Origin: CAVPDG01 sp963702535
GTDB lineage: Bacteria; Chloroflexota; Anaerolineae; Anaerolineales; UBA4823
Length of the DNA stretch: 64,000 nt
Reading direction: 5' to 3'
Assembly (NCBI GenBank): GCA_963702535.1
Contig: CAVPDG010000010.1
Span: 1 to 64,000 of the forward strand
Made by a program: the position numbers and the translations under genes. Shown piece after piece: positions 35,246-47,315 of the stretch (position 1 is its first letter; every line of letters begins with the position of its first letter). The notes beneath the pieces were generated by a model. That model had not been told where the DNA came from, ran no database searches, and worked only from the letters and a program-made list of their open reading frames with translations.

Positions 35246-37574
35246 ATGACATTACCATCGCTTTCTGCAGAGCGAACTCTTAATATTTACCTGGCGTTGG
35301 CTCAATATCCCATCCTGAGCGCCAGCATTCGCGCCCGCATGCGGCGCGAATTCGTTTAAGCGCGGGGTGATCACGCCCCAGGCGTTTGAGGCCGAAGCGC
35401 GCGAGAAAGCCGTGCGCTCGCAAGCAACCGAAGGCGTGCGCAATCCCTTCACCGAGGAGCCGGCGGAAGTGTGGGAGCTGCGCCTGACGCGCGTGCGCGA
35501 CCACCTCACCGATTTCTACTTCGCCTATAACCTGCCTTATGAATTATTCGAGCAGCTCGTGCGCGAGGCGTTAACCGAACGCGGGGCTGAAGGAAGGGAG
35601 GCGCCAGGTCTCCTTCAACCCGGAGCTCGCCCCGCAAAGCATGTTATTCGAGCAAGCCATGGCGATCGAGCGCATGCCGCCCGAGAAGCGCGCCCAGGCA
35701 GACGCTCGCCTGCGAGAGATCAAGGTGGTGCTGATCCGCACCCTCATCAGCGATCAGCTCGCCTACGTCAACGTCGCCAAAGACTGGTTCACCATCTCAG
35801 ACCTGGACAATATCCGCGAGCGCAAAGTGGGACAGGGCAAGATCGGGGGCAAATCGGCAGGCATGCTCCTGGCAGCGCGCATCCTGATCGAAGCCGGCGA
35901 TGACGATATTCGCTCCAGCCTGCGCATCCCCAACTCATACTTCATCGGCGCAGACATGACTTACGAGTTCATGAGCCTCAACAAGCTCATGCACTGGCTG
36001 GACCAGAAATACAAATCGGAAGAGCAGATCCGCGCCGAATATCCCCACCTGCAGCAGGAGTTCCTGTCTGGCGAGTTTCCGCCCGAGTTTGTGGACAAGC
36101 TGCGCGGCTTGCTCGAGCTGGTCGGTCGCAAACCCTTGATCGTGCGCTCTTCCAGCCTCCTGGAAGATAACTTCGGCACATCCTTCGCCGGGAAATACGA
36201 AAGCCACTTCTGCCCGAACCAGGACTCCCCCGATAAAAACCTGGCGCGCCTGACCGAGGCGATCATCCGCATCTATGCCAGCATCTTCAACCCAGATGCC
36301 TTGCTCTACCGGCGCGCCAAGGGCTTGCAGGATTACGACGAGCGCATGGCGATCCTCATCCAGGTCGTTGAGGGCGAGCGCTATGGAAAGTACTACCTGC
36401 CGCACGCCTCGGGGGTGGCTTTTAGCCGCAACTTGTATCGCTGGTCGCCGCAGATCCGCCGCGAGGACGGCTTTGTGCGGCTGGTGTGGGGGTTGGGGAC
36501 GCGCGCCGTTGACCGTGTAGGCAATGACTATCCCAGGCTGGTGGCGCTCAGCCATCCCCAGCTCCATCCCAGCGCCTCGCCGAAAGACATCCGCCATTAT
36601 TCTCAGCATTTTGTCGATTTGATCGATCTGGAAGAGAACGCTGTTTACAACACTGCCGGTCCAGGAAGTGATCAGCTCGCGCTACCCCATGCTACGCTAC
36701 TTAGCCCAGATCGATGAGAACGGCTATCTCTCGCACTTGCACAGCCGGATGGTGGAGGCGCAACCCGACCAGCTCGTCTTGACGTTCGATGGCTTGCTCA
36801 GCCGCACCCCATTTGCCGTGCGGCTGCGCAAAATGTTGCAGCTTCTGGAGGAGAGCTACCACACTCCGGTCGACACGGAATTTACCGCTCGTATCCTGGA
36901 CCCCCAGGCGCTCCAACCGGAGGTGGAGATCACCCTGCTGCAATGCCGTCCGCAAAGCCACATCAAGGAGAGCGAAGTCCGCTTGCCGCAAAATCTCCAG
37001 GCAGAAGATATCCTCTTCTCATCCCCGCGCATGGCGCCTGAGGGGCATGTGAAGCGGTATTCGCTATGTGCTCTTCATCACGCCTGAGGGCTATTACAGC
37101 CTGCCCACCCAGGCTGCCCGCGCCGAGCTGAGCGCGGTCATCGGTCGCTTGAATGCTGCCCTGGCTGGTGAGACATTCATCGGTGTGGCTCCCGGTCGTT
37201 GGGGAACTTCCAATCCGGATCTGGGCGTTCGCGTGGGTTATGGCGATATCTACCATATGCGCGCCCTGGTTGAGCTGACAGGCAAGGACATCGGCTCTGC
37301 GCCGGAAGCCTCTTTCGGAACGCATTTCTTCCAGGACTTGATGGAATCGGCGATCTACCCGCTCGCCATTTACCTGCAAGACCCGGGTGTGATCTTCAAC
37401 CGAGATTTCTTCTACAACACGCCCAATCACCTGGCAGATTTCTTGCCGGAGAGCGAGGCTTGGCGCGAAAGCATCCGCCTCATCCGGGTAGCCGATTTCC
37501 GTCTCGCGCACCATCTTGAGCTGGTCATGGACGACGACGCCGGGCTGACGGTGGCTTACCTGGAAGCAGACTGA
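35246..37574 (+). CDS. PEP/pyruvate-binding (PPDK N-terminal) domain protein, frameshifted
   Basis: A protein of about 775 residues containing the ATP-grasp PEP/pyruvate-binding domain of PEP synthase/PPDK. From ATG 35246 (LSAERTLNIYLALAQYPILS) it changes frame near 35360, 35600, 36660 and 37065. Helical N-terminal domain; then the ATP-grasp part: KIGGKSAGMLLAARILIEAG, RIPNSYFIGADMTYEFMSLN, GRKPLIVRSSSLLEDNFGTS with FAGKYESHFCPN (the PPDK signature), MAILIQVVEGERYGKYYLPH, GVAFSRNLYRW, and EVEITLLQCRPQS near the end of that domain. The C-terminal part has GRWGTSNPDLGVRVGYGDIY. No phosphohistidine (swivelling) domain is seen, so it is not a full PEP synthase. Its substrate is unknown. Confidence 0.8.
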
Positions 37575-37644
37575 GCCGCCGCCCGTCATTAGCCTACCAG
37601 CAAGCTAAGGCTGCTGATCACCTGCAGAGCTGTACGGAGGGTAT

Positions 37645-38304
37645 ATGAAAAAATTCGTTGCTGTGGCAGGGAATATCGGGGTTGGCAAATCCACACTGGT
37701 GGGTCTGTTATGCAACCGGCTGGGCTGGCAGCCCTTCTACGAGCCGGTAGCCGAAAACCCCTACCTGGCGGACTTCTATGAAAATATGCGCCTGTGGGCT
37801 TTTCACTCCCAGATCTTCTTCCTCACCCACCGCCTGCGCGCGCACCGCCAGCTTCTCGACCACCCCACATCCGCAATCCAGGATCGCACGGTTTACGAGG
37901 ACGCAGAGGTTTTCGCCTGCAATCTTTACCTCCAGGGATTTATCTCCGAAAGAGACTACGCCTCCTACCGCGAGCTATACCAGGTATTGTGTGATTTCCT
38001 CCCCCCTCCCGACCTGGTGGTCTACTTGCGCTCGTCCGTTCCAACGCTGCTCAAGCGGGTAGCCTCGCGTGGCCGCGACTACGAGCGCCAAATTTCGCCG
38101 GAGTACCTCTCCCAGCTCAACGGTTTGTACGAGTCATGGATCCAGAGCTTCAGCCTGTGCCCGGTGCTGACCGTGCCTGCCGATGACCTGGATTACGTCG
38201 CCCATACCAGTCACCTGGATCTTGTCGCCCGCAAGATCCAGGAGAAATTGACCGGCAAGGAAGAAGTGGTTTTCGATCCTGAAGAGGTTAATTCGACGGT
38301 TTGA
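37645..38304 (+). CDS. Deoxynucleoside kinase
   Basis: A 219-residue dNK-family kinase (dGK/dAK/dCK-like) that phosphorylates deoxynucleosides for salvage. P-loop GNIGVGKST at residues 9-17; substrate-site segments FYEPVAENPYLADFYENMRL and AFHSQIFFLTHRL; the D-R-S/T-like motif in AIQDRTVYEDAEVFACNLY; LID arginines in KRVASRGRDYERQIS. GGAGGG lies about 8 bases before the ATG. Its 3' end overlaps the end of the convergent A2M gene by 17 bases. Confidence 0.9.
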   Translation: MKKFVAVAGNIGVGKSTLVGLLCNRLGWQPFYEPVAENPYLADFYENMRLWAFHSQIFFLTHRLRAHRQLLDHPTSAIQDRTVYEDAEVFACNLYLQGFISERDYASYRELYQVLCDFLPPPDLVVYLRSSVPTLLKRVASRGRDYERQISPEYLSQLNGLYESWIQSFSLCPVLTVPADDLDYVAHTSHLDLVARKIQEKLTGKEEVVFDPEEVNSTV

Positions 38305-41300
38305 TGGCGAAGAGCTCGCCGGCGCTGTTGCCCTGTACGTCTGGGAAGTAGAACTGCCAGGCGCGGGCGGGTAATACCCTGTACTCTCCCGGTTGCAGAA
38401 CGGACAGGTAATACGTCAGCTGGTACGTGCCGGCTGGCAGGTAGTCCACCGCCCAGGCGATGTGGTCGTCGAAGATGCGCGGCGCGCTGAACAACCACCA
38501 GCCCCAGCCCTGCTCGAAGGGATGCTCCGGATCGAACAGCGGCAAGGTCTCACCTTCCGGTAACAATGCCTGTTGGGTGGTCTTCAGACCGGTGTTGAGG
38601 ATTTCGGCGCCGGCGGGCAGGTAATCCTCCACCAGCAGGTAGTAAGCCGGATTCTTCAGTGTCAGCGTCAGGCGCACCTTCACCAGCTCGCCCGCCGTAG
38701 CCTCCTGGATTGCGGCGCAGTCCTCAACCTGGACGCAGGTCTCACCATAGGGATAGTAAGCCCGCGAGATGCTGATCCCCCGGTCGAGCGGGGCTGCCTC
38801 TTCCACCGGGCGCTTGACATCCAGCACGGCAGAATAGTACAGGCGACCCGCTCCATCCGCCCGCTGGATGCTCAGGGCGTTGGGGTACTCCGGGTAGAGC
38901 TTCGCCACAGGCACTTCCGAGGAAACCGGCGCCCCGTCTCCACCCGCCACACCGCTGGAGAGCGGCAAGCTGTTCAGCTCCGCAGAGTAGGCAAAATCAC
39001 CTGCCAGCTCACCCGTGGCGCGCAGGTATTCCGCGCCTGCCATCACCGTCCAGGCCGTGCTGTAGGTCGAGCCCCAGCCGCCGTCCGCCTGGCGGTTTGC
39101 CATCAAGTAACGCATGGCATCCACCAGCACCGGCGACTGCGGGTCGAGCTGCGCCAGGGAGAAGATCACGATCGAGCTCGTCGATACCGGCGTGCTCATG
39201 TTGGCATAACCCGCCTCCTGCTCTTCCCAGTGGGCGCCCGTCGCCGAGCGGACTGCCGACGCCTCGAGGTCTGAGACCAGCGTGCGCGTCGACTCATTCC
39301 CCTGGGCATAACCCTCCAGGGTGAGCGCCACGAGCGCCTGAGACCAGGGGCTGAGCAGGTCGCGCACCTGGAACAGCGCCTCGCTCTGCGCCGGGCTGCC
39401 GGAGCCTGCCTGCGCCAGAACGAAATCCACAAATGCCAGGCGGTCCAATTGCCAGCTCTCGCTGATCGATTGTGGCGCTGTCTGGGTTGCGCTCAAGTAA
39501 TTGATCGCGCGCTGGATCACGTCCTCGCTCACCTGCGACCCAGCCTGGCGGGCGCGCACCAGCCCGAACAAGGCATAGGCGCTGACGAACGGGTCGCTAT
39601 CGCCGCCCTGCCACCAGCTCCAGCCGCCATCCTGATTCTGGTAAACCTGTAAGCGTTTCAAGCCTTCGCCCAGGGTCCGTTCCAGGCGAGATTGGACGTC
39701 GGGCGACTGGACGTTGTATTCCTGTAACACCCGGTAGAGCTCCAGGTTGGGCAGGAAGCGCGAGAGCGTCTGCTCGGTGCATTCGTAGGGGTACAGCTCG
39801 AGCACATCCAGTGCGCTGAAAAGCGCGCCGGATAAAGATGAAGAAAGCTCCAGGCGCAGCGCACCGCCCTGCGGGTCAAACGAGCGCGGCAGGCTGACCA
39901 GCTCGATGCGCTTTCCACCCTCATCCAGGGTCCCGGCGGTAGCGAATGCCTGGGGCGCCGAGTAGTGGAGTACCGGTATCCCTCCGCCGCCGGGGCGTAC
40001 TGCATCCTGCAAGCTCCCCGCGCTGGCAGAGAAGGTCAGGTCGGCGCTGTCCACATCCTGTACGCTGCCCCACCATTCCACCCGTTGCCTGCCATTGGCA
40101 GGCACATCCAGTTGTACGCTAGCTGCCGCTGGGTCATCTAAAGCCAACCCGTTCGCCTGCAAGGCGGCAGTCACTTGCAAAGCCTGGGAGGTGTTATTCT
40201 GAACGACTGCGGCAAGCTGGACGTGATCGCCCACCACCAGGAAGCGCGGCGTCACCGGGCGGATGAGCAGCTCCTTGCTGGTGATGATCGCTGCCTCGGC
40301 TTGCCCGACGCGCGTGTCTTCCGTCACGCCGCGCGTGGTCGCCTGCCACGTAGTCAGGTTGTCTGGCAACGCCAGGCTCACCTGGGCGCGCCCGTCGGCG
40401 CCGGTGATGATCTCAGCGTTCCAGAAGGCGGTATCCGGGAATCGCTCCCGCACGAATGGCAGGGTCATCTCACCCCCGCCGCCGCCCATGCCGCCGGGCT
40501 GGCGCGCTTCCGTCTGGGGATAGGCGCCCAAGGGCAAGCCGGTGCGCACGCCCAAAGGCTGCTCACCATAAAACGCCGGCGCGATATCGGGCGCATTGGG
40601 ATCCGCCAAAGCCAGCGCCGCCAGGTCGACCAGCGCCAGCGAGAACTCGCCCTGCACCGGCTGACCGGAGGAATCGGTCACCCGTACAGCCAGAGTTACC
40701 TGCTCGCCGGGTCCGGCGCGCTCAGGCTGGCTGGTGAGCTGGACATTCAACGTCTGCTCCGTTGGGGCAACCGGGATTTCCAGGTACCCCTGGCGGTAAT
40801 CGGAATATCCTTGCTCGTCCCGCCCCAGCAGGGTCACAGAGACGTACACATTCGGGGCGTCATCCACACTCAGCGGCAGGTCGATCGTGCCGCCCCCCGC
40901 CGGGATCGTCTCGACCTGCTCGCGCAAAAGCGTGCCGCGCTCGATACTCACCAGGGCGGGCGAATCGACCGTATAGGGATTGGGGATGAACACCTGAGCC
41001 GTGTCGCCAGGGTTGTACTCCTGGCGGTCCGCCGTCAGGCGCAGGCGCTGGTTGGGCAGGTTCGGCCAAACGACCTGCCCGGCTCCACCCACCCACAACA
41101 GGAACTGCGTGCGTGTGCCGTCTCCGGACACGTCCAGCTGGTAGTTGCCGGGCTCAGGCGGCGTGAAGGCGATCCGCGCTTTGCCATCCGCACCGGTCTT
41201 GAAATCGGTGCTCGCCACCGGCGTATACTTGGCGATGAATTCAGGGTAGATAAACCTGGGGTCGGTGACCTTAAACTCATCCCGCTCCCAGGTGACCTTT

Positions 41301-44207
41301 TGAAATTCGGCGCGCAGGTTGTGGCTGCCGGCAGGCTGTTGCTCCCAGTCCACAGCCAGGATATCGAAGCCTATCTCTTTCCCGGCTCTGCCCACCCACG
41401 AATCCGGACGCACACCCACATAATACGGCGCCGGGTTAGCCACGATGGAGTCACGCCCGCTGACCGGAAAACCGCTCTCATCGACGACCGTGACTTCGAG
41501 CGTATAGCGTTTGCGTGCTTCGGATGCTTTCGTGGGCAGCTCCAGGGTCAGCAATCCCTGGGGATCGGTCGTGGCTTCTCCCGAGTCCACCTGGCTGCTA
41601 AACCCGTATTGCGGGAAGTAGAAAGCATCCAGCCAGCGCGTGTCGAGCACACCAACCTGGTAGCCCGGAAGGTAAAAAGGCTCGCCTTCTTCGAGCAATG
41701 CCCAGCGCAGATGCACATTGCCTGCCGGGGCGTCGAAGAAATAGCGGGCGTTCACCTGAGCGGTTAAAGTCTCCCCCGCCAGGACCTGGTCGCCGGTAAA
41801 GTCGACCTGCAAGTTGATCTCGGGCTTGCGATACTCCGCCACCTGGAAATTGATGGTGATCGCATACTCGTTCAGCTTGCTCGCCAGGCGGTAATCCCCC
41901 GGCTGGGCGTCTGCCGGCAAGGTGTACTCGCCATGGACGGTGCCGTAAGACGAAAGCGGCAGGTCGAAACTGGAGATCTCCTCGCCGTAATTTTTATAAA
42001 GGGTGAGCGGCAGGCTGGCGATATCCGGGATGGTGTAGCGCCCGTTATAAGCCTGGCGCACCACGCCGCGGAAATAAACCGTCTGCCCGGGACGGTAGAT
42101 CGGTCGGTCCGTATACAGGTATGCCTTCAGCGCCGGACCGCTGAAATCGGCGTTGATGCCGAAGTCCCACGGCGAAGTGCCCATCGTCCACGAGGAAAGC
42201 GCCATGCTGAAAGTGTCCTCACCGGGCAGCCCGAGCACCGCGAAATACATCGAGTACATCTCCTGACTGAGGCGGGATGGATCCTTTGTAAATCCCCTGC
42301 TCGTCCGTGGAGCCGGATGCCAGCAATTGGCCATTCTTATCCAGGATCGAGATGGGCGCGTTGCGCACCGGCTGGTTATCGCGCAGATCCACCGCCCATA
42401 CCAGCGCTTCCGTCGCGCTGAGCTTGAACGTCAGGTTGACGTTGCTGACCACGATCGGATAAACCTGCAGCCCGGACTTCATCCTGCGGCAGGTCGATTT
42501 TCAGGTAGTAAAGCCCCGGAGCCAATGCAGATCCATCCGGCGCCAGCGCCAGTGGCGCCTCCGTCATCTGGTTGGAGGGGATGTCCAGCGCCTGCGTCCA
42601 GGAGCGCTCGTCCTGCGCCGAGTACGCCTGGCGGATGTTGTAAGCGTTATCCGAGCTGACCATCTGGATGAAATCGGGCAGGCTTGTGCTGCCTGACGTC
42701 GTCGGGACGTTGTAGAAATTGGTCGCCTGCACCGGGATAACCGTGTCCTGAGGCGTCAGGAAGAGCACGTCCGACCCGCTGGCGATGAAAATCGCCGGCG
42801 GCAGGGATTCAGTGCTGAAATTGAGCACATATTCCTCTCCCAGGGTGCCGCCCCACGGGTCGGGCAGACCCGGGATCGACGCGCACACTGTACGCGGTTT
42901 CCGGCAGGAAATCACCCATCACGCTGATCGAGTGGTCGTAATCGCTGTACCAGCTCTCGAAATTGGTTACGGACGGCGTGACGCTGATGTACGGCTTGAC
43001 GTCGTCGGTCCCAACTGGTGCTGAGAAATTCAATAAAACAGATTCATATGTCCGCTTGACGCCCCCTTCAGCCGGCGTGCTGTTCGTTACAGCAAGCTGC
43101 GGGGTTGAAATGACCAGCGCCTCGAACGATGTACCGAGCGGCGTTCCGCCGCGCCCCTGCGCTTCTGCATCCAGGCGGATGATATACTCCGCATCTCGCT
43201 CCAGCAGGTTATCGGGCGTGAAGGTCATGACGGTAGTCCGCTCATCCCAGCTGGTTTGACCGGCGACAGGCGCGCCCTGCGGTCCGATCAACGCAAAATG
43301 CGACTCCACGCTGGCAGGATCCATGGGCTGGTTGAAAGTCAGCACCAACTTGGCATCCAGGCGGTAGGGTCCCGTTTCAGTGGATGGCTCCAGCGACACC
43401 AGGCGCGGCGCAGCGGTGGTAAAAGTCCAGCTTTCGATTTCCTGCAACGGGCTGCCATCGACGCCGCGCAGCTCAGGATTGACCCTCGCCGTGTACGGTT
43501 TTCCGCCTTCCAGGGCTGGATCGGGGTAAAAGATGTATGTGCTCGTGTTGAGCCACTCCCCCTTGCCCTGCGCCGCCGGCTCCAGCGTGAATCCCGCCGG
43601 CAGACCGGCCGGGTCTGCCCCCAGCGGCACAACCGGGTAATTGAACGCTGCAACCACAGCCGAGGTCGGGTTGACATCCGTAGTATCCGCCTCGGGCAGA
43701 GAGTTCGCCAGACGCAGGTAGCCTACGGTGCGGAACTTGTAACTGACCGGTTGCGCGATCGCAAGACCCTGCCCCGAGCGCGCCTGCGCTCCCCAAGTCG
43801 ATGGTCACATCGCTATCCGGCGGCAGCGGCTGGTCAGGGGTAAACACCAGCGTCGTATCGTCGATCCAGGTGTAGCTTCCCACCAGGGAAGTCTGCGATT
43901 TCAGCGCCAATTCAACAGAGAGCCTGTCCATCGGCTGGTTGAAATACAGGATGATCGAGCCATTCAAGCCCAGCTCCACCCCCTGCATCGGGTCGGTCTC
44001 GACGATAGCCGGCGGCAGAGTCTGCGGCGTGGGCGTTGGCAGCGCTGGGGTGGCGCTGGGCGCCGGCGTCGTCGTGGGGGTTGGCGTGGCGCGGCGGAAT
44101 ATCGCCGGCATCGAGCAAGCCATGCTGATGAAAATCAGCGCCAGTGGGAACAAGATCAGGCTGAGACGAGTTTGAACTGTAAATGAGGACAATTTATTAT
44201 GAAACAT
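38288..44207 (-). CDS. Alpha-2-macroglobulin family lipoprotein with thioester (frameshifted)
   Basis: Giant lipoprotein of about 1,960 residues. The signal ends in ISMAC (Cys31), then a Thr/Pro linker. Several Ig-like 'Big' domains follow (IVETDPMQGVELGLNGSIIL, YFNQPMDRLSVEL; AVTNSTPAEGG). The MG domains carry AYLYTDRPIYRPGQTVYFRG, typical of A2M family MG3. The A2M domain includes FPDTAFWNAEIITGADGRAQ and LPDNLTTWQATTRGVTEDTR. The thioester CTEQ is encoded at 39770-39781 (YECTEQTLSRF). A terpenoid-cyclase-like domain follows (YQNQDGGWSWWQGGDSDPFV), then a receptor-like end. Frame changes cluster at 43730-43800, 42870, 42460 and 42270. Bacterial A2Ms trap proteases at the cell surface. AGGAG precedes ATG. 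Confidence 0.88.
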
Positions 44208-44495
44208 AACACTCTCCTGCCAGAAGAGACGGTTTTCAGGTTATTGGAGTTCCAAAGGGATTATACACGAACAAAATCCCGCCGTTTGTCTAAGGTAGAT
44301 CGCCCGCAGGAATTGCAACCTTTGTCTTAGCAAAAGCGCGGCGCTCATCCTGGCTTAATGACGCGAGCATATAATACCTGTAGAGGCATGTCCGCCCGCC
44401 GCGCAAAACGCTTATCAATACAAATCCGAAGAGCAATCGCGAATTTGGTAAAATAACATGGTGCGCAACTTGCAAGAAAACTTACCGGTGACCCG

Positions 44496-46352
44496 ATGAC
44501 TTCCCGTGTAGCTACCCGACAACCCATGGCGATCCCCACCGCCGGTCCGGTGCTCAAAGCCTTGCTGGCGTTGAGCGGCGGGGTTGTTTTGTTTATCTTT
44601 CTCCTGCTGGCAGCCCTCACCGCTTTCGGCGTCTCCCACGCCGGCAAGGTATATCCCGGCGTCTCCGTGGCAGGCGTGAATGTCTCCGGACTCAGCTCCG
44701 GACGAGGCAGCCGCAAAGCTTGCCGGATCCCTCACCTACCCCCAGACCGGCAGGATTGCCTTTCAGGGAGAGCAGGTCTGGGTGGCAAAACCCGCCGACC
44801 TGGGCTTGTACCTCGACCCGCAGATGAACGCCTGGGCAGCCTACCGCCTGGGTCGCCAGGGAAACATCTTCCTGAGACCCATCGCCCTGTTCAAAGCCTG
44901 GTACCTTGGCGTCGACCTGCCGCCGCTCATGGTCTACGACCAGCGCGTCACCAGCCAATACCTCAGCACCATCGCCGCGCAGGTGAACCGCCCCACCATC
45001 GAAGCCTCCCTCGCGGTGAACGGGTCTGAGGTAACCGCAACCCCGGGTCAGGTGGGGCGCGAGCTGGATATCCAGGCAACACTGCTTCCCCTGGAAGCCA
45101 GGTTGCGTACCCTGAGCGACGGCGCCATCCCGCTCGTCATCCACGAGACGCCGCCCTCCATTCTGGATGCCAGCGCGCAGGCGGAAACCGCCCGCAAGAT
45201 CCTGAGCGCCCCTCTCCTGCTGCAGATCGCCAACGCGCAGGAGGGCGACCCCGGTCCGTGGGAGCTCGACGCCCAAACCCTGGCTGGCTTGCTGGCCATC
45301 ACCCGCACCGACAGCCAGATCCAGGTCGGCTTGGACTCTGCCCGGCTGCAAGCCTACCTGGAAAGCCTCGCCCCGGACCTGGTCCGCCAGCCGGAGAACG
45401 CTCGCTTCATCTTTAACGATGAGACCCGCCAGCTCGAGAGCATCCAGCGCGCCGCCATCGGGCGCAGCCTGAACGTGGCAGCCTCGCTCCAGGAGATCCA
45501 GGCGCGCCTCGCCCAGGGCGAGCACAACGTCAATCTCGTCTTCGATCTCACCAACCCCGCCGTTGGCGACGACGCAAGCGCCGAAAAGCTGGGCATCACC
45601 GAGCTGGTCAGCGTGCAAGCCTCCTACTTCTACGGCTCCAGCGCCTCGCGCATCCAGAACATCAAGGCTGCCGCCTCGCGCTTCCACGGCCTCCTGGTGC
45701 CGCCCGGCGCGACCTTCTCCATGGGCGACGCCCTGGGGGATGTCAGCCTGGATACCGGCTATGCTGAAGCGCTGATCATCTACGGCAACCGCACCATCAA
45801 GGGCGTCGGCGGCGGGGTTTGCCAGGTGAGCACCACCCTCTTCCGCACCGCCTTCTTCGGCGGCTACCCGGTGGTCGAGCGCTACCCGCACGCCTACCGC
45901 GTCTCCTACTACGAATATACCGCCGGGGGCCAGGTCGATCCCGACCTGGCTGGGCTGGATGCCACGGTATTCACCCCGGTCGTCGATTTCCGCTTCACCA
46001 ACGATACGCCCTACTGGCTGCTCATGGAGACCTACGTCAACGTCGAAGCCCGGAAGCTGACCTGGAAGTTCTACTCCACAACGGACGGGCGCACGGTCGA
46101 ATGGGAGACCACGGGTCTGCAGAACATCTGTTGAAGCCCCCTGAGCCACTCTACCAGGAGAATCCGGACCTGGGGCGCGGCGAGGTCCGCCAGGTGGATT
46201 GGGAAGCCGAAGGCGCCGATGTCACCGTTTACCGTACCGTTTCACGGGATGGCGGGGTATACTTCCAGGATCAGTTCAGCACCCATTACCTGCCCTGGCG
46301 CGCCGTGTATGAATACGGTCCGGGCACAGACATATCCAACGAAGGCGAATAG
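44496..46352 (+). CDS. VanW family protein with G5-like end (frameshifted)
   Basis: Membrane-anchored exported protein of about 615 residues. Cytoplasmic start, then a helix at about 24-48 (LALSGGVVLFIFLLLAALTA). YPGVSVAGVNVSGLS enters repeated PG-binding-4-like domains (DEAAAKLAGSLTYPQTGRIA; ASLAVNGSEVTATPGQVGRE). The VanW domain follows: AAASRFHGLLVPPGATFSMG, TIKGVGGGVCQVSTTLFRTA, GYPVVERYPHAYRVSYYEY and DATVFTPVVDFRFTNDTPYW. The end (RQVDWEAEGADVTVYRTVSR) is G5-like. Frame changes near 44695 and 46130. VanW is linked to cell-wall modification and sporulation-like contexts; its biochemistry is unsettled. Confidence 0.88.
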
Positions 46353-46432
46353 CACCGCATGCGGTGCAAGAAGCTCGTAGAGGCGCATGACCATGCGCCT
46401 GATCAATCGTAGGGGCGCACAACCGTGCGCCT
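46352..46432. repeat. Cluster of three small palindromes (REP-like)
   Basis: A 16-base perfect palindrome (46352-46367), then two hairpins with related sequence: 46381-46400 (9-base arms, 2-base loop) and 46411-46432 (7-base arms GGCGCAC/GTGCGCC). Both hairpins follow a GTAG-plus-purine start and end GCGCCT. They fill the gap between the VanW and Trm112 genes. Such GTAGGGGCGCA-type palindromes are common dispersed repeats in Chloroflexota and cyanobacteria (recollection). Confidence 0.6.
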
Positions 46433-46450
46433 AAAGAGAGGAGACGAACT

Positions 46451-46669
46451 ATGGTCAGTCAAGAATTGCTGGAAATCCTGCGCTGCCCGGCATGCGTGCG
46501 CGAGAAAGACGGTCTGCTCGACTACTATCAAGAAACCTGGCTCATCTGCCGGGATTGCGGGCGCAAGTACCCCATCCGCGAGGATATTCCCGTCATGCTG
46601 ATCGACGAAGGCGACAAGTGGATCAGCGTCGCCGTCGCCGATCTGCCCATACCCGCCCCGGCTGGTTGA
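46451..46669 (+). CDS. Trm112 family zinc-binding protein
   Basis: An intact 72-residue protein with Cys12, Cys15, Cys33 and Cys36 as zinc ligands (LRCPACVREK; LICRDCGRKYPIREDIPVML). The Trm112 fold activates methyltransferases in eukaryotes and archaea; bacterial members (YcaR-like) are less known. GAGGAG precedes ATG. Its stop overlaps the TTG start of the HEAT-repeat gene. Confidence 0.9.
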   Translation: MVSQELLEILRCPACVREKDGLLDYYQETWLICRDCGRKYPIREDIPVMLIDEGDKWISVAVADLPIPAPAG

Positions 46670-47311
46670 CCGTCTTGCCCGCTCCTGACCCCCACACCGC
46701 CGCTCCGCTCCCCTCCCCAGATTGCCCGCCGGAGCTGCAGGCGCTCATCGCCGAGCTGACCAGCGGCGACGACCGCCGCGCCGAGGCAAGCATCGGCTGC
46801 CTGAAACCCTACGGCAGCCGCCTCTTGCCAGCTCTGACGCCCCTGCTCAATTCGCCGGATGTCGACACGCGCTGGTGGGCGGTCCGCATTCTGGCGGAGC
46901 TCGGCGACGGACGAGGCGCCCGACCTGATCATCGCCGCCCTCGAAGATGAAGATGTCTCGGTGCGCCAGTGCGCTGCCCTGGCAATCACCCAGCATGGGG
47001 ATGCGCGCGCCGTGCCGGGCTTGGTCCGGCTGCTGTCCGACCCCGATTCGCTGCTGGCGCGCCTGGCTGCCAACGCCCTGGTCGCCATCGGGACGCCGGC
47101 GGTGCCTCCCTTGCTCGAGCTGCTGCGGGATGGCAAGCCGCTCGCCCGCTTCGAAGCGGTGCGCGCCCTGGCGCTGATCGGCGATCCGCGCGCCATCCCC
47201 GCCCTGATGGCGGTATTGGAAGAAGATTCGACGCTGATGGAATACTGGGCGGATGAGGGGCTGCGGCGCATGGGCGTCGGTATGGTTTATTTTGCCCCCT
47301 CCGGAGCGTAG
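46666..47311 (+). CDS. HEAT-repeat protein (frameshifted)
   Basis: A protein of about 215 residues made of HEAT/PBS-lyase-type helical repeats: LPALTPLLNSPDVDTRWWAV (RILAELGD), then after a frame change near 46910 DLIIAALEDEDVSVRQCAAL, AVPGLVRLLSDPDSLLARLA, VPPLLELLRDGKPLARFEAV and AIPALMAVLEEDSTLMEYWA. The TTG start at 46666 overlaps the Trm112 stop as TTGA, implying coupled translation. HEAT proteins are scaffolds; partner unknown. Confidence 0.8.
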
Positions 47312-47315
47312 CCCC

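Noticed and set aside
40175..41767. Long plus-strand open frame (530 codons) opposite the A2M gene
   Set aside because: It is an antisense shadow: its sequence is Arg/His-rich without domains, while the minus strand carries recognisable A2M motifs in the same region.
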